This document shows, in pieces, positions 17,069 to 27,529 of a DNA stretch of 64,000 bases. The DNA is from Pseudonocardiales bacterium (GTDB lineage: Bacteria; Actinomycetota; Actinomycetes; Mycobacteriales; Pseudonocardiaceae): contig JAFATA010000040.1 in assembly GCA_019244165.1 (NCBI GenBank), forward strand, positions 41,051-105,050, in the 5' to 3' direction. A program made the translations under genes and the position numbers. Below the pieces are notes generated by a model. It searched no databases and was not told the DNA's origin. It worked only from the letters and a program-made list of their open reading frames with translations. Position 1 is the first letter of the stretch. Each line of letters begins with the position of its first letter.

Positions 17069-19597
17069 TCAGTCCGGGCTGGCGGCGCTGTCCAGGTCGA
17101 CCGGGGGCGCGTCGGGTACCCGCAACGTCTTTGCGGCACCACGGAATACCAATCGAGCGTTCTCGGCGGGGCCTTCGCCGTCCCAGTTTTCGGCGTCCAC
17201 GATGACGATCTGCCCCGGCTCGAGCTCACCGAACAGAATCTTCTCCGACAGCTGATCCTCGATCTCCCGCTGGATGGTTCGGCGCAGCGGGCGGGCGCCT
17301 AACACGGGATCGAACCCGCGCTTGGCGAGGAGTTTCTTGGCCATCGAGGTGAGCTCCAGCTCCATGTCCTTGCCGCGCAGCTGGCCCTCTACCCGGGAGA
17401 CCATCAGGTCCACCATCGTGATGATCTCGTCCTCAGTGAGCTGGTGGAAGACGATCGTGTCGTCGATCCGGTTGAGGAACTCGGGGCGGAAGTGCTTCTT
17501 GACCTCGTCGTTGACCTTGCTCCTCATCCGCTCGTAGGTCGAGCTCTCGTCATTGCTCGCCGCGAAGCCCAGCCCCACTGCCTTGGAAATGTCCGAAGTG
17601 CCGAGGTTGGTGGTGAAGATAATCACGGTGTTCTTGAAGTCCACCGTGCGGCCCTGACCGTCGGTCAGCCGACCGTCCTCCAGCACCTGCAGCAGCGTGT
17701 TGTACACCTCCTGGTGCGCCTTCTCGATCTCATCGAAGAGCACCACCGAGAACGGCTTGCGGCGGACCTTTTCGGTGAGCTGGCCCCCCTCCTCGTAACC
17801 CACGTATCCGGGAGGGGCGCCGAAGAGCCGGGATGCGGTGTAGCGGTCGTGGAACTCACCCATGTCAATCTGGATGAGTGCGTTGTCATCACCGAACAGG
17901 AACTGGGCCAGCGCCTTGGACAGCTCAGTCTTACCCACCCCGGAAGGGCCGGCGAAGATGAACGAACCGGAGGGCCGCCGAGGGTCCTTCAAACCGGCCC
18001 GGGTCCGACGGATTGCCTTGGACACGGCCTTGACCGCCTCATGCTGGCCAATGATCCGCTTGTGCAGCTCATCCTCCATCCGCAGCAGCCGAGTGGTCTC
18101 CTGCTCGGTGAGCTTGAACACGGGGATGCCGGTCCAGTTCGCCAACACCTCGGCGATCTGCTCGTCATCGACCTCGGCCACGACGTCGAGGTCACCTGCC
18201 TTCCACTGCTTCTCCCGCTCGGTTTTCTTGATCAGCAGCTGCTTCTCCGAATCCCGCAGCTTCGCGGCGCGCTCGAAGTCCTGAGCGTCAATAGCCGATT
18301 CCTTGTCCCGGCGCACCGCAGCGATCCTCTCGTCGAAGTCGCGCAGATCCGGGGGCGCGGTCATCCGGCGGATCCGCATCCGGGCGCCAGCCTCGTCAAT
18401 CAGGTCGATCGCCTTGTCGGGCAGGAACCGGTCGTTGATGTAGCGGTCGGCCAGCGTGGCGGCAGATACCAAAGCGCTGTCGGTGATGGACACCCGGTGG
18501 TGCGCCTCGTAGCGGTCCCGCAGGCCTTTGAGGATCTCGATGGTGTGCTCGATGGTCGGCTCGTTGACCTGGATCGGCTGGAACCGGCGCTCCAGCGCAG
18601 GATCCTTCTCCACGTACTTGCGGTACTCATCCAGCGTGGTGGCCCCGATGGTCTGCAGCTCGCCCCGGGCCAGCATCGGCTTGAGGATCGACGCAGCGTC
18701 GATCGCGCCTTCCGCGGCACCGGCGCCGACCAGGGTGTGCATCTCGTCGATGAACAGGATGATGTCTCCACGGGTGCGGATCTCCTTGAGCACCTTCTTC
18801 AGGCGCTCTTCGAAGTCACCGCGATAGCGGGAGCCAGCCACCAGCGAGCCGAGGTCCAAGGTGTAGAGCTGCTTGTCCTTCAGCGTCTCGGGCACCTCAC
18901 CCTTGACGATGTTCTGCGCGAGCCCCTCGACGACGGCGGTCTTGCCGACACCGGCCTCGCCGATGAGCACCGGGTTGTTCTTGGTGCGCCGGGACAGCAC
19001 CTGCATGACCCGCTCGATTTCCTTGCCTCGCCCGATCACCGGGTCCAGCTTGCCTTCGCGGGCACTGGCGGTGAGGTTACGGCCGAACTGGTCGAGCACC
19101 AGGGAGGACGACGGGGTTCCCTCGCCGCGCCCTGAGCCGGACTCCGCGGGTTCCTTGCCCTGGTAGCCCGACAGCAGTTGCAGGACCTGCTGGCGCACCC
19201 GGTTGAGGTCAGCGCCCAGCTTCACCAGGACCTGCGCGGCCACCCCCTCGCCTTCGCGGATGAGCCCGAGCAGGATGTGCTCGGTGCCGATGTAGTTGTG
19301 GCCAAGCTGCAGCGCCTCGCGCAGCGAGAGCTCCAGCACCTTCTTGGCTCGTGGGGTGAACGGGATGTGCCCCGAGGGCGCCTGCTGGCCCTGACCAATG
19401 ATCTCCTCGACCTGCTGACGTACCCCTTCTAGGGCGATTCCCAGCGATTCGAGTGCCTTGGCGGCGACACCCTCACCTTCGTGGATCAGACCCAGCAGGA
19501 TGTGCTCGGTGCCGATGTAGTTGTGGTTGAGCATCCTGGCCTCTTCCTGGGCCAGCACAACCACCCGCCGGGCACGGTCGGTGAACCTTTCAAACAT
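17069..19597 (-). CDS. clpC: ATP-dependent Clp protease ATPase subunit ClpC
   Basis: 842-residue AAA+ unfoldase that feeds substrates to ClpP. Double Clp N-repeat (1-145), first Walker A GEAGVGKT (about 213), UVR-type middle domain ([18 protein letters not shown]), second Walker A GPSGVGKT (about 550) and the ClpP-contact loop VGLGFAA are all present, so the gene looks complete. Start ATG behind AGGAG. In mycobacteria the ortholog ClpC1 is essential and is the target of cyclomarin-type compounds. No CtsR-type operator was recognised upstream. Confidence 0.98.
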   Translation of the reverse strand: MFERFTDRARRVVVLAQEEARMLNHNYIGTEHILLGLIHEGEGVAAKALESLGIALEGVRQQVEEIIGQGQQAPSGHIPFTPRAKKVLELSLREALQLGHNYIGTEHILLGLIREGEGVAAQVLVKLGADLNRVRQQVLQLLSGYQGKEPAESGSGRGEGTPSSSLVLDQFGRNLTASAREGKLDPVIGRGKEIERVMQVLSRRTKNNPVLIGEAGVGKTAVVEGLAQNIVKGEVPETLKDKQLYTLDLGSLVAGSRYRGDFEERLKKVLKEIRTRGDIILFIDEMHTLVGAGAAEGAIDAASILKPMLARGELQTIGATTLDEYRKYVEKDPALERRFQPIQVNEPTIEHTIEILKGLRDRYEAHHRVSITDSALVSAATLADRYINDRFLPDKAIDLIDEAGARMRIRRMTAPPDLRDFDERIAAVRRDKESAIDAQDFERAAKLRDSEKQLLIKKTEREKQWKAGDLDVVAEVDDEQIAEVLANWTGIPVFKLTEQETTRLLRMEDELHKRIIGQHEAVKAVSKAIRRTRAGLKDPRRPSGSFIFAGPSGVGKTELSKALAQFLFGDDNALIQIDMGEFHDRYTASRLFGAPPGYVGYEEGGQLTEKVRRKPFSVVLFDEIEKAHQEVYNTLLQVLEDGRLTDGQGRTVDFKNTVIIFTTNLGTSDISKAVGLGFAASNDESSTYERMRSKVNDEVKKHFRPEFLNRIDDTIVFHQLTEDEIITMVDLMVSRVEGQLRGKDMELELTSMAKKLLAKRGFDPVLGARPLRRTIQREIEDQLSEKILFGELEPGQIVIVDAENWDGEGPAENARLVFRGAAKTLRVPDAPPVDLDSAASPD

Positions 19598-19876
19598 TGT
19601 GCACTCCTGACTGCCACGCCATCATGGCGTAGCCGGTACTGGGTCAGACAGTCCGTGCCGCCACTGTAGCTCCCGGACGGTCCTGCTCGCTCCCGAACTA
19701 CTGCCCGACTCCACCGCTGCAACGCGCTGCCGCTGGTCATGATTCCGCGGCGCGCGGCCTGTCCGCTTGGGGTGAACAAGGCCCGCTCTCCGCTCGGGGG
19801 AACAAAACCCTCTCGGGTGAGCCGTGGGTAGCAGAGGGTGCTCGTGAGCACCTTGAACTGCTAGGTTTGCCTAGCG

Positions 19877-19895
19877 TTAGGTGAGGCAACCCTGT
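19877..19895. promoter_or_regulatory. Candidate iron box (IdeR/DtxR-type) before the FhuF-like gene
   Basis: TTAGGTGAGGCAACCCTGT agrees at about 14 of 19 positions with the IdeR consensus TTAGGTTAGGCTAACCTAA, and lies 41 bases before the FhuF-like start. A second partial match, CTAGGTTTGCCTAG, lies just upstream (19861-19874). IdeR with iron would repress here. The rest of the 338-base gap between clpC and this gene shows no reading frame I would support. Confidence 0.55.
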
Positions 19896-19935
19896 CTTAG
19901 AAAGCACGTCGGGACATGACCGCAGGGGAGAGGCT

Positions 19936-20907
19936 ATGTCGCACGCCACGGTGCCGGGCGGGGAGCCACCGGAGGAGCCCCAACCTCGCCGCGCGCACCC
20001 CTTGGCCGCTTCGGTGACGACGGTGGACCGTGCGGTGACGTTGCTGTCTTTCCGGCTCCTCGGGGGGCTCCCACCGGCGGAGCAGGCCATAAGGCCACTG
20101 CCGGCGGAGCCGGCAATCAGACCACTGCCGGCGCCCCGCTCGCCGCAGCGGGCTGCCCCGTGGATCGGGTGTGACCACGCCCTGTCCGATCCCGACTTCT
20201 TCCCACGGTGGCGAGCGAAGGTCGCGGAACGGTTGGCCGAGCAGCAGTCCCCCGTGGTCGGCAAGACCCACGTCCCGGAGAAGACCACCGGCGGCTACGT
20301 CCTGCAGTGGTATCTGATCATCCCGACCTACCTCGGCGCGCTGTTGTTTCACTCCGCCCGGCGGGTGCCCACGCTGTCGCCGCGGCAGCTCAGCTTCCGG
20401 CTCGACCTGGGGGTGCTGCGGGAGGTGGCACTGCGCCCGGGCCGCTTCTGGTGCCTACCCGATGACCCCGACGCTGACCATCCCGATGCCGTGCTGGTGC
20501 CCGATGAGGTGGTGTTGGGGACGATCCTGCGCCGCCAGGTGATTGCGCACGCCAGCCACTTCCTCGCCGTCTATGACCCGCAGGTGCGCTTCGGGCACCG
20601 CACGCAGTGGGCGGCGGTCACCGACGTGCTGGATAGCGGCCTACTGTTGGCGGGGCGATCGTTCGGATCACCGCAGGCCGGTGCGGCCGACGCGCGGCTG
20701 GTGCTCGCCGACGGCGCGAAACCGCTTACCTCGGCCTCGACGATCTGCCAGGTGACCGATAGCCGTGGGCGCACGCACTGGACCCGGCGGCGCGGCTCAT
20801 GCTGCTTTCTCTACGCGCTGCCCGGGGTCGAGCGTCCCTGCGCCAGCTGCCCGCGGATCAACAACAGGGAACGGGCCCGTATCTTCGGCGCGCGCGAGTC
20901 GGCCTGA
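19936..20907 (+). CDS. FhuF-like ferric-siderophore reductase, [2Fe-2S] protein
   Basis: 323 residues. The C-terminal RRGSCCFLYALPGVERPCASC supplies the C-C-x(10)-C-x(2)-C cluster ligands typical of FhuF, which reduces iron released from siderophores. The N-terminal 60 residues are Pro-rich with a short duplicated element (EQAIRPLPAEPAIRPLPA). The middle part (SFRLDLGVLREVALRPGRFW; ANSHF-like HASHFLAVYD) resembles other actinobacterial FhuF proteins. The iron-box-like site just upstream supports iron-dependent control. Confidence 0.8.
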   Translation: MSHATVPGGEPPEEPQPRRAHPLAASVTTVDRAVTLLSFRLLGGLPPAEQAIRPLPAEPAIRPLPAPRSPQRAAPWIGCDHALSDPDFFPRWRAKVAERLAEQQSPVVGKTHVPEKTTGGYVLQWYLIIPTYLGALLFHSARRVPTLSPRQLSFRLDLGVLREVALRPGRFWCLPDDPDADHPDAVLVPDEVVLGTILRRQVIAHASHFLAVYDPQVRFGHRTQWAAVTDVLDSGLLLAGRSFGSPQAGAADARLVLADGAKPLTSASTICQVTDSRGRTHWTRRRGSCCFLYALPGVERPCASCPRINNRERARIFGARESA

Positions 20908-20940
20908 ACCCACGTCTGAACCCACGTCTGAACCCACGTC
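20905..20940. repeat. Three perfect 12-base tandem repeats at the end of the FhuF-like gene
   Basis: TGAACCCACGTC occurs three times in a row; the first copy contains the gene's stop codon. It may be a replication-slippage product. No function is suggested. Confidence 0.8.
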
Positions 20941-21040
20941 CGGGGCGGCGAACGAACCGCCGGTACGACCTGCACGTTTATTGGGATGCGGGTAACTGCG
21001 CCCGCGAAGTGTTCGTGCTTCGAGGGAGGGGAGCCGTCTC

Positions 21041-21547
21041 ATGGTGAGCTTGGTGAAGGGTTTGGCGGGCAAGCCCGCACATGCGCCGCTGACTGATATC
21101 GGCATCGGCGCCTACACCACTGGTGTCGCGATGCTCGTGGCTGGCGCAGCCGGTTTTCAGCACGCCGTGATGGCCACCGCGTCGGTGATCACGATCGCGG
21201 TCGGACTCATCGCCGCCATACCGACCATCATCACCGGCCTGGTGGACCTGTTCGGTATTCCCGCAGATGCGCCTGCCCGCACCCTGGGATGGTGGCATCT
21301 GACCCTAATGTCCAGCGCCACCGGGATGTTCGCCGGAACGTTCCGGTTGCAGTTGGAGGGGTACTCCAGCGGCAAGATCATCACGTCGGCCGTGATTCTC
21401 GGGGTCATCTCCTGGGTGCTGCTGGTGGTCGGCGGCTACCTCGGCGGCTCGCTCACCTACGTCTACGGAGTCCGGGTACTCAAGCTTCCCCGCGCGGCTA
21501 TGGCTGATGCGCTCATTCCCGGCCGCACCGGCCATACCGACTACTAA
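21041..21547 (+). CDS. DUF2231-type membrane protein
   Basis: 168 residues with four hydrophobic spans and the family-like opening GKPAHAPLTDIGIGAYTTG. Residues DLFGIP after the second span and GWWHLTL before the third fit DUF2231 proteins, whose role is unknown; some are linked to heme or redox proteins. ATG 21041 follows GGGAGGGGAG. The gene ends in a strong shared terminator. Confidence 0.75.
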   Translation: MVSLVKGLAGKPAHAPLTDIGIGAYTTGVAMLVAGAAGFQHAVMATASVITIAVGLIAAIPTIITGLVDLFGIPADAPARTLGWWHLTLMSSATGMFAGTFRLQLEGYSSGKIITSAVILGVISWVLLVVGGYLGGSLTYVYGVRVLKLPRAAMADALIPGRTGHTDY

Positions 21548-21605
21548 CGCTCCTGGATCCGGTCGGCGGCCAGGCCCGATAGATAAGAACGTGCAGCACC
21601 ATAAC

Positions 21606-21639
21606 GCACCGGTGCCGTCCCGACCGACGGCACCGGTGC
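21606..21639. terminator. Bidirectional terminator between the DUF2231 gene and lsr2
   Basis: GCACCGGTGCCGTC pairs perfectly (14 bp) with GACGGCACCGGTGC around a 6-base loop, midway between two convergent genes. Confidence 0.8.
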
Positions 21640-21649
21640 ATACCGGGCC

Positions 21650-21997
21650 TCAGTTCCCCTTGTGGTAAGCATCCAACACTTCGGCTGGGATGCGGCCACG
21701 ATCTGAGACGTTGTAACCGTTCTTGCGGGCCCACTCGCGGATCGCGGCGTTCTGTTCGCGGTCCACCGATGCCCGACCAGCGCCACTAGCCCGACGAGCC
21801 GGACCTGTGACCTTGCGCCGTCCGCCCGCTTTGCGAGCGTTACTGACATACTCGGCCAGTGAGCCACGCAGCTTCCCCGCGTTACCCGACGACAGATCAA
21901 TCTCGTAAGACACGCCGTCGATACCGAACTCGACGGTCTCTTCGGCAGTACCTCCATCGAGGTCATCGACCAAGGTTACGGTGACCTTCTGCGCCAT
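21650..21997 (-). CDS. lsr2: Nucleoid-associated protein Lsr2
   Basis: 115 residues. N-terminal dimerisation domain ([16 protein letters not shown] ... [15 protein letters not shown]) and C-terminal DNA-binding domain with the AT-hook-like triad RGR inside [16 protein letters not shown]. Lsr2 is the actinobacterial H-NS analogue, silencing AT-rich and acquired DNA; the AT-richer 50-51 kb region of this window is a plausible target. ATG start behind GAGGGAGG. In mycobacteria lysS separates lsr2 from coaX; here the 298-base gap holds no gene. Confidence 0.97.
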   Translation of the reverse strand: MAQKVTVTLVDDLDGGTAEETVEFGIDGVSYEIDLSSGNAGKLRGSLAEYVSNARKAGGRRKVTGPARRASGAGRASVDREQNAAIREWARKNGYNVSDRGRIPAEVLDAYHKGN

Positions 21998-22295
21998 GCG
22001 CGTCGTCCTCCCTCAAGGACGTGGTGGACGGAGCCATCGCACGACGACTCCCAACGACAACAAGTAGGTTAGCCCATTTCCGGGAGGATGGCGAAATCGA
22101 CTCGCCGCCCAGTGCGCTCATTGTGGTCGTACCAGCGGAAACGCCGATCGCCTCGCGGATACCTCAACCCATGAGCGCCATGCGCAGCCGGTCGGTCCCC
22201 CATTCCCATGCCGCAAGAGCTACTCGCCACGCATGCTCGGCCAGTTTCTCGGCCACGCTTGTGAGCGCGGAACGGCGTTCGGACCTATTCGGCAC

Positions 22296-23102
22296 TCACA
22301 AGCGCGGCCCGATGTTGCGTTCGAAGACCATCCGCAGTCCCCGCAGGGTGAGGTGAGGAGCGTGGTGCGTGATGGTCTGCGACTCGGCGATCAGCAACGG
22401 GGCCAGCCCACCGGTGGCGACCACGGTCACATCATCCTCGGCTCCGGGGGCCAGCTCCGCGGCGATCCGCTGCACTAGCCCGTCCACCTGCCCGGCGAAA
22501 CCGAACAGCAGCCCAGACTGCAGGGCTTCCACGGTGCTCTTGCCGATGACCGATCGAGGCCGGACGAGCTGCACCTTGACTAACTGAGCCGCCCGGGCAG
22601 CGAGGGCATCCACGGAGATTTCGATGCCCGGAGCCAGGGCGCCACCGAGAAACTCCCCGCGGGCGCTGATGACGTCGAAGTTGGTGGAGGTACCGAAGTC
22701 CACCACGATCGCCGGGCCGCCGTAGAGGGTATAGGCGGCCAGTGTATTGACGATACGATCGGCGCCCAGCTCGCGTGGGTTGTCGTAGAGCAACGGCACT
22801 CCGGTGCGTACCCCCGGCTCGACGATCACCCGTGGCAGCTGGGGCCAGTACCGGTTCACCATCACTTTCAGCTCACGCAACAACGCGGGCACCGTGGACA
22901 GCGCAGCGATACCAGTGATCTTGCCGGAGTACTCGCCGAGCAGCCCCCGCACGGTTAGCGCCATCTCGTCGGCGGTCATCCTGGCGTCGGAGCGCACCCG
23001 CCAGTCGCGCAGCGGGGTGGCGTCCTTGCCGGCAGCCCCCTGATGGTGATCGAACAACCCAACGACAATGTTGGTGTTGCCGATATCTACGGTGAGCAGC
23101 AC
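22296..23102 (-). CDS. coaX: Type III pantothenate kinase CoaX
   Basis: First step of coenzyme A synthesis from pantothenate. 268 residues with the ASKHA-fold phosphate motif MLLTVDIGNTNIVVGLF, the conserved GADRIVNTLAAYTLYG and VVDFGTSTNFDVIS, and EISVDALAARAAQL. It follows panD by 3 bases, so panC-panD-coaX form one pathway operon. Confidence 0.96.
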   Translation of the reverse strand: MLLTVDIGNTNIVVGLFDHHQGAAGKDATPLRDWRVRSDARMTADEMALTVRGLLGEYSGKITGIAALSTVPALLRELKVMVNRYWPQLPRVIVEPGVRTGVPLLYDNPRELGADRIVNTLAAYTLYGGPAIVVDFGTSTNFDVISARGEFLGGALAPGIEISVDALAARAAQLVKVQLVRPRSVIGKSTVEALQSGLLFGFAGQVDGLVQRIAAELAPGAEDDVTVVATGGLAPLLIAESQTITHHAPHLTLRGLRMVFERNIGPRL

Positions 23103-23105
23103 CCG

Positions 23106-23507
23106 CTAGCCCTCTCCGCTCACTGTCTGGCGCGGAAGCGCCGGGTCGCTACCCTGATGCACGATTCGATTGTCGGCGTCGACGAACACTACCCGGGGCT
23201 GGTAGTGCCGGGACTCGATCTCATCCATCGTGCCGTAGGCGATGAGGATCACCAGATCGCCGGGTGCCACCAGATGCGCGGCGGCACCGTTGATCCCCAC
23301 CATGCCGCTAGACCGGGCACCGGGGATGACGTAGGTCTCCAACCGGGCGCCGTTGGTGACATCGACGATGGCCACCCGCTCGCCAGCGAGCAGATCGGCG
23401 GCGTCCATGAGGTCCTCGTCCAAGGTCACCGACCCCACGTAATGCAGATCTGACCGGGTAACGGTGGCACGGTGGATCTTGGACTTCAGCATCGTCCGGA
23501 ACATCAC
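23106..23507 (-). CDS. panD: Aspartate 1-decarboxylase PanD
   Basis: Makes beta-alanine for pantothenate. The self-cleavage site G-S is in [18 protein letters not shown], and [22 protein letters not shown] is intact, as is IAYGTMDE. 133 residues, normal length. It starts with GTG overlapping the panC stop (GTGA); the ATG three bases further is an alternative. Confidence 0.97.
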   Translation of the reverse strand: MMFRTMLKSKIHRATVTRSDLHYVGSVTLDEDLMDAADLLAGERVAIVDVTNGARLETYVIPGARSSGMVGINGAAAHLVAPGDLVILIAYGTMDEIESRHYQPRVVFVDADNRIVHQGSDPALPRQTVSGEG

Positions 23508-24427
23508 AGGCCTCCTCGCCCCTTCACCTCGGGGGCAACGTCGGGGACAACCTCGGGGATGCCGAGGTGCAGGCCGACGTTGTCGATCAACCGCGTGGTC
23601 CCGACGGTGGCAGCCAGCAACAACCGAGCCGGTCCCCGCCGCGGCGGGGAGCCCAGCGCGGGGTCGCGCAGCGCCAGGTAGTCCAGCGCGAGGGCGCCTT
23701 GGGCGGCTAACACGCCGCTGGCCGCGGCGAGCACCGCGTCGGGACCATGCACGCCGGCCTGGGCTCCGGCGCTCAGGGCCGCTGGGAGTGTCGCCGCGGC
23801 GCGGCGTTCCGCAGCATTCAGATGGACGTTACGGGAGGACAGCGCGAGCCCGTCAGCGTCCCGGACCGTGGGCACCCCCACCACCTGTACACCCAGGTGC
23901 AAGTCGGCCACCATCCGCTGGATGAGCACGAGCTGCTGGTAATCCTTCTCCCCGAGGAACGCCCGATCCGGGCTGATGATCCCGAACAGGGCGGCCACCA
24001 CGGTGAGCACCCCGGTGAAATGACCCGGCCGGCTGGTCCCCTCCAGCTCGGCACCCAGCGCTCCGGGCGTCACGGTGGTGGCGAATCCAGGCGGGTACAT
24101 CGTCTCGACACTGGGTGCGAACACCAGCTCCACGCCCTCGGCCCGGCACATCGCCAGATCGGCGTCGAGCCGGCGAGGGTAGCGATCGAAGTCCCGCTGC
24201 GACGTGAACTGCCGGGGGTTGAGGAAGATCGACACCACGGTGCTCGCACCGGGGGTGGCCTGGGCTGCCTGAATCAGCGCACGGTGGCCGGCATGTAGGG
24301 CTCCCATCGTCGGGACCAGCACCACCGTCCTGCCGGCCCGGCGCAGCCTGCGGGTCAGTGCGGACAGGGCAGCGGGGTCGTCGTGGACGCTCAACTCGCC
24401 ACTACCCGAGCGTGGCATCGTCGCCAT
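23504..24427 (-). CDS. panC: Pantothenate synthetase PanC
   Basis: Joins pantoate and beta-alanine using ATP. Motifs [15 protein letters not shown] (HIGH-type), [18 protein letters not shown] [17 protein letters not shown] and [11 protein letters not shown] are all present. The frame is open from 24553, but ATG 24427 has GGAGG six bases upstream. The C-terminal tail after [10 protein letters not shown] is low-complexity. In mycobacteria a DUF2520 gene lies upstream; it is missing here. Confidence 0.95.
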   Translation of the reverse strand: MATMPRSGSGELSVHDDPAALSALTRRLRRAGRTVVLVPTMGALHAGHRALIQAAQATPGASTVVSIFLNPRQFTSQRDFDRYPRRLDADLAMCRAEGVELVFAPSVETMYPPGFATTVTPGALGAELEGTSRPGHFTGVLTVVAALFGIISPDRAFLGEKDYQQLVLIQRMVADLHLGVQVVGVPTVRDADGLALSSRNVHLNAAERRAAATLPAALSAGAQAGVHGPDAVLAAASGVLAAQGALALDYLALRDPALGSPPRRGPARLLLAATVGTTRLIDNVGLHLGIPEVVPDVAPEVKGRGGL

Positions 24428-24575
24428 TGCCGCCCTCCAGACGTTCCAGTCCCACGCTGGCCGTGGGTACCGGACTGCCGGCAGGTTAACCCCGCTTCCG
24501 CCACTCGCGCCGGTCCGGGTGAGCAGCTTCACGTACCGGGCTGCGGCTGGCACCCCGGCGGCGGGGCGCTGGGGG

Positions 24576-25310
24576 TTATGCCGATGTTGCTGAGCGGTGG
24601 TCGTGGCTGCGCCTGCGCCGGGGCGTCGAGGCTACCCCGTGGGCGGCCAGCAGGTCACTCACCGTCCGCTGCGCTGGCGCCGACGCGATGGACGGCGGCG
24701 ACATCGATGGCGACGTCCAAGACGATGACGACGGCGACGGCCAGGACGTCTCACCAGCCGCCCGGCGGGCGCCACCACCGTTGCTGTGACGGCCGGGAAA
24801 GAAATGCAGCTCGGGACCGATCAGGCTGCGCGCCGCCTCCGCCGGAGCAGCCGGTACCGCGGGTACTGCCGGTACGGCCGGTGCGGCCGCAGCGGCCCGG
24901 CGGTGGTTGCCCAGCAGCCGCTCCAGATCCGAGCGCAGGGCCGCAAGCTCGGTGCGCAACTCCCCGATCTCGCGCTGGTGCGAGAGCCCGGCCTGCTCGT
25001 GAAATCCGCGCTCGACTCGCAGTGCGTGTTCCCGCCGGGCATCCACCTCACGCTCCAGTTCACGCTGGTAGACCATCCGCAACCGATCGGCGTGCTCGGC
25101 GCACGAGCTGATCTCACGCCGGGCCCGCGCCGTGGCGAAGGCTCCGAGCAACGCCGCCCACAGCGCCGCGAGCAAGCCCAGCCTCAGCAGGCGGGCATCC
25201 TCGATTCCCAGAGCAAGGACGGCCGCAGCCACCACAGCCATGACGGCAGTGCCCAGCATCAGTGCCCGACCGCCCCCAGGCAGCATCGGATGCTCGTCGG
25301 TCCCGGACAT
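24576..25310 (-). CDS. DUF6779-type membrane protein (Rv3604c-like)
   Basis: Two adjacent hydrophobic spans near the N-terminus (about residues 15-60), then a charged coiled-coil region (about 65-140, e.g. YQRELEREVDARREHALRV), an Ala/Pro/Val repeat (APAVPAVPAVPAAPAEAA), and a Ser-rich tail ending in arginines. Size, topology and position between panC and the fol genes match Rv3604c of M. tuberculosis. Function unknown; a divisome or wall-associated role is only inference. A 280-base gap upstream holds no gene I can support. Confidence 0.7.
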   Translation of the reverse strand: MSGTDEHPMLPGGGRALMLGTAVMAVVAAAVLALGIEDARLLRLGLLAALWAALLGAFATARARREISSCAEHADRLRMVYQRELEREVDARREHALRVERGFHEQAGLSHQREIGELRTELAALRSDLERLLGNHRRAAAAAPAVPAVPAVPAAPAEAARSLIGPELHFFPGRHSNGGGARRAAGETSWPSPSSSSWTSPSMSPPSIASAPAQRTVSDLLAAHGVASTPRRRRSHDHRSATSA

Positions 25311-25590
25311 GGTGTACACCGTACCGGCTCACACCCGTCGGGCAGATCTCCGTCTATGACAGGCAATCACGGGCACTCGTTACCACCGAGAACTCTGATC
25401 ATTCTTCCTGGCAACGGTACCGATCAGGTGAAGCCGGTCCGTGTGCACCGCTGGTGCACACCCGACAGCGCGCGGGAAACTGCTTGGGCAGGTGCGCGGC
25501 TGCGGCAAGGCTTGGCTTCCGTGCCCTGCTTCGAATCCGGCCGCATTCAGAGCCCCCTCCACCCGCCGCGGATTCTGGGTGCCCGCCGCA

Positions 25591-26463
25591 TCAACAGTTG
25601 GTATCGCCCCAGCCGCTGGCCAGATCGGCCATCGCGTGGGTCACCAACGCTCTGGCTTCGGCTCCGTACACCGCTGACTGCTGGAGCTGGGCGAACATCG
25701 TGGCGTAGAGCCGGATTTCGCGGGGCTGGGTGACCTCCAGGCTCGCCGTGGGTGTCTCGACCTCGACTATCACCTCGTCATAGATCCAGAAACCAACGGA
25801 GGCGAACACCGTGCGGGGCGCGGTCTCTGGGATGATGCCCAGGCTGACCCGGGGTAGCGACATCATGCCGAGCACGCGATCGAGCTGACCGGACATGGTG
25901 TCGAGATTGCCCACTCGGGCCCGGATCGCTTGCTCCTCCAGCACCACCACAAAGCGACGATGACCGGAGTAGACGATGCGCTGTCGCTCCATGCGGGCCT
26001 CGATGGCAGCGTCGAGGTCGTTGGGGGCATCCAGGAAATCGATGAAGTACGACAGTATCGCCGCGGAGTACTCGGCGGTCTGGAAGAGCCCCGGGATGAT
26101 GTTGTGCTCATAGATCCGGAACAACCTGGTGCGCTCATACAACGGCACCGACGACAACCTCAGCCGCTTCATGCCGGTGCGGGTCTGGCGCTGCCACTCC
26201 ACGTACATCGACTCGATGCTACGGGCGGTGGCGATCAGGTCAGGGATCTGATCCTCGGTGCGGCAGGCGCGGCACCAGGCCTTGATGTTCTCCTCGGAGG
26301 GCGCCTGGCTGCCGTTTTCAATCCGGCTGACCTTCGTGTAATGGCACCCGATGCCGACCGCCAAGGCGCGTCCCGTGAGACCCGCCTCTTTGCGGATCTC
26401 ACGAAGACGGACGCCAAGCGCCTCTCTGGCCTGCTGGGCCGGGCTAGGTCGGCCGGTACTCAC
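25591..26463 (-). CDS. Helix-turn-helix DUF5753 transcriptional regulator
   Basis: N-terminal XRE-type helix-turn-helix (GVRLREIRKEAGLTGRALAV ... TKVSRIENG) followed by the DUF5753 domain (YEHNIIPGLFQTAEYSAAIL ... RQRIVYS ... WIYDEVIVEVETP). This architecture is very common in actinobacteria, usually beside a small effector protein. GTG 26463 chosen; it overlaps the DUF6879 gene by 20 bases, so the two are co-translated. Part of a cassette inserted into the pan-fol block. Confidence 0.88.
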   Translation of the reverse strand: MSTGRPSPAQQAREALGVRLREIRKEAGLTGRALAVGIGCHYTKVSRIENGSQAPSEENIKAWCRACRTEDQIPDLIATARSIESMYVEWQRQTRTGMKRLRLSSVPLYERTRLFRIYEHNIIPGLFQTAEYSAAILSYFIDFLDAPNDLDAAIEARMERQRIVYSGHRRFVVVLEEQAIRARVGNLDTMSGQLDRVLGMMSLPRVSLGIIPETAPRTVFASVGFWIYDEVIVEVETPTASLEVTQPREIRLYATMFAQLQQSAVYGAEARALVTHAMADLASGWGDTNC

Positions 26464-26962
26464 TGGTCGGGATGGACAGCTTCCACACCTCCTCAAACGA
26501 CGTCCGGCACAACTCGATCGCGACGCGATCCGTCGTTGAGTAGCGGTCCACCACGAGCCCGCTGGCGGCGAAGATCAGAAAAATCACGACCTCGTCGTCG
26601 AACAACCAAAAGTCGTTGCCCGGTAGCGCTACCGTGGACACGCGGCTCCGCGGAACCCAGCGAGTATCCTCGCCAGCTTCAACGAACAGGTGGGTGTCCG
26701 TCAGCACCCACTTCTGGTAGTCGGAGATTGGCTCCGATACGATACGCGCCCGCCGGAACACTTTGCCGGCCCGCGTTCCGGTTCTGACCAGGTCAAACCA
26801 CGGTTGAAGCCAGTCGGTGTCGTCCGGCTCGCCAGCCTCCCACTTGCGCAGGTGCGGAATCTCGATCGCCGTACCGTAGGAGTCCCGCATCTCCAGATGC
26901 AGCGCTTCCCGCTGGAATGACGTGAAGTGCGCACTAAACTCTTCATACGTCACGCTGTCCAT
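26444..26962 (-). CDS. DUF6879 family protein
   Basis: 172 residues with the family-like features SFQREALHLEMRDSYGTAIE near the N-terminus, then WFDLVRTGTRAGKVFRRARIVSEP (a basic stretch), and NDFWLFDDEVVIFLIFAASG. These proteins are regularly paired with HTH-DUF5753 regulators in actinobacteria and are thought to be partner proteins; biochemical function unknown. Its ATG directly follows the stop of the frameshifted upstream gene. Confidence 0.8.
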   Translation of the reverse strand: MDSVTYEEFSAHFTSFQREALHLEMRDSYGTAIEIPHLRKWEAGEPDDTDWLQPWFDLVRTGTRAGKVFRRARIVSEPISDYQKWVLTDTHLFVEAGEDTRWVPRSRVSTVALPGNDFWLFDDEVVIFLIFAASGLVVDRYSTTDRVAIELCRTSFEEVWKLSIPTSEYRPT

Positions 26963-27270
26963 CTAGACGCCCACCAGCGCCGCGAGGGCGGACCGGGATA
27001 CTTCGACACAGGCCTCACGCCGTCCCCTGATGAGGTAGTTGCCGTTCTCGGTGACGTGCACGATGGGCGGCTGAGCCCGTCCTTGGCGAGGTGCGCCATG
27101 AGCGCCGCCGGCACTTCGACGACCGTCTCGCCGTCGGACACTTCGATCACGGCAAGGATCTCTGGATCGGTGACGATCCACTCCTGCACCACGTAGGAGC
27201 CGCGGTCAGTGACGAACAGGGTCGGTGACTCGTCCAGTCGGGAGTCCTTGCCCAGGAATGTCAAGCGCAT
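26963..27270 (-). pseudogene. Small regulatory-cassette protein with a frameshift
   Basis: ATG 27270 begins MRLTFLGKDSRLDESPTLF and runs well to about AALMAHLAKDG, then turns to low-quality sequence in that frame. The neighbouring frame continues sensibly as PPIVHVTENGNYLIRGR ... ALAALVGV and stops at 26963, immediately before the DUF6879 ATG. One base gained or lost near 27070 explains both. I recall similar small proteins upstream of DUF6879/DUF5753 pairs. Real decay and a sequencing indel are both possible. Confidence 0.6.
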
Positions 27271-27529
27271 CGCTGCCTCTTGCCAAAGCCGTTGCTGGTT
27301 GTTGCAACCCGTTTAGCTTCGACCCCGGCTGATGCTTCCGTCAAGCACTGCCGATCGGTCTGTGCAACTTTCTGCAACATCCTTGGTTCGGGCTCGAGGA
27401 CTCACTAGCGTCCCGGTATGCGTTGGGCGTCCTGAGACCGCTGGCCGGGTACTGGTTGAGCCCCTGACCCCCGGCGTGGGCTCCCGGCACCCGGCCAGCC
27501 ACCCCGCAACCCCGAGGAGAACATTCACC

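Noticed and set aside
17296..17320. GGGATCGAACCCGCG resembling a tRNA T-arm
   Set aside because: It lies inside clpC and encodes the conserved [14 protein letters not shown] region.
20905..20940. Short tandem repeat considered as a CRISPR or operator array
   Set aside because: Direct 12-base units without spacers, starting at a stop codon; more likely slippage.
25525..25550. TTCGAATCC-like T-arm sequence suggesting a tRNA or attachment site near the inserted cassette
   Set aside because: Only the T-loop resembles a tRNA; no acceptor stem, D-arm or anticodon arm could be built around it.
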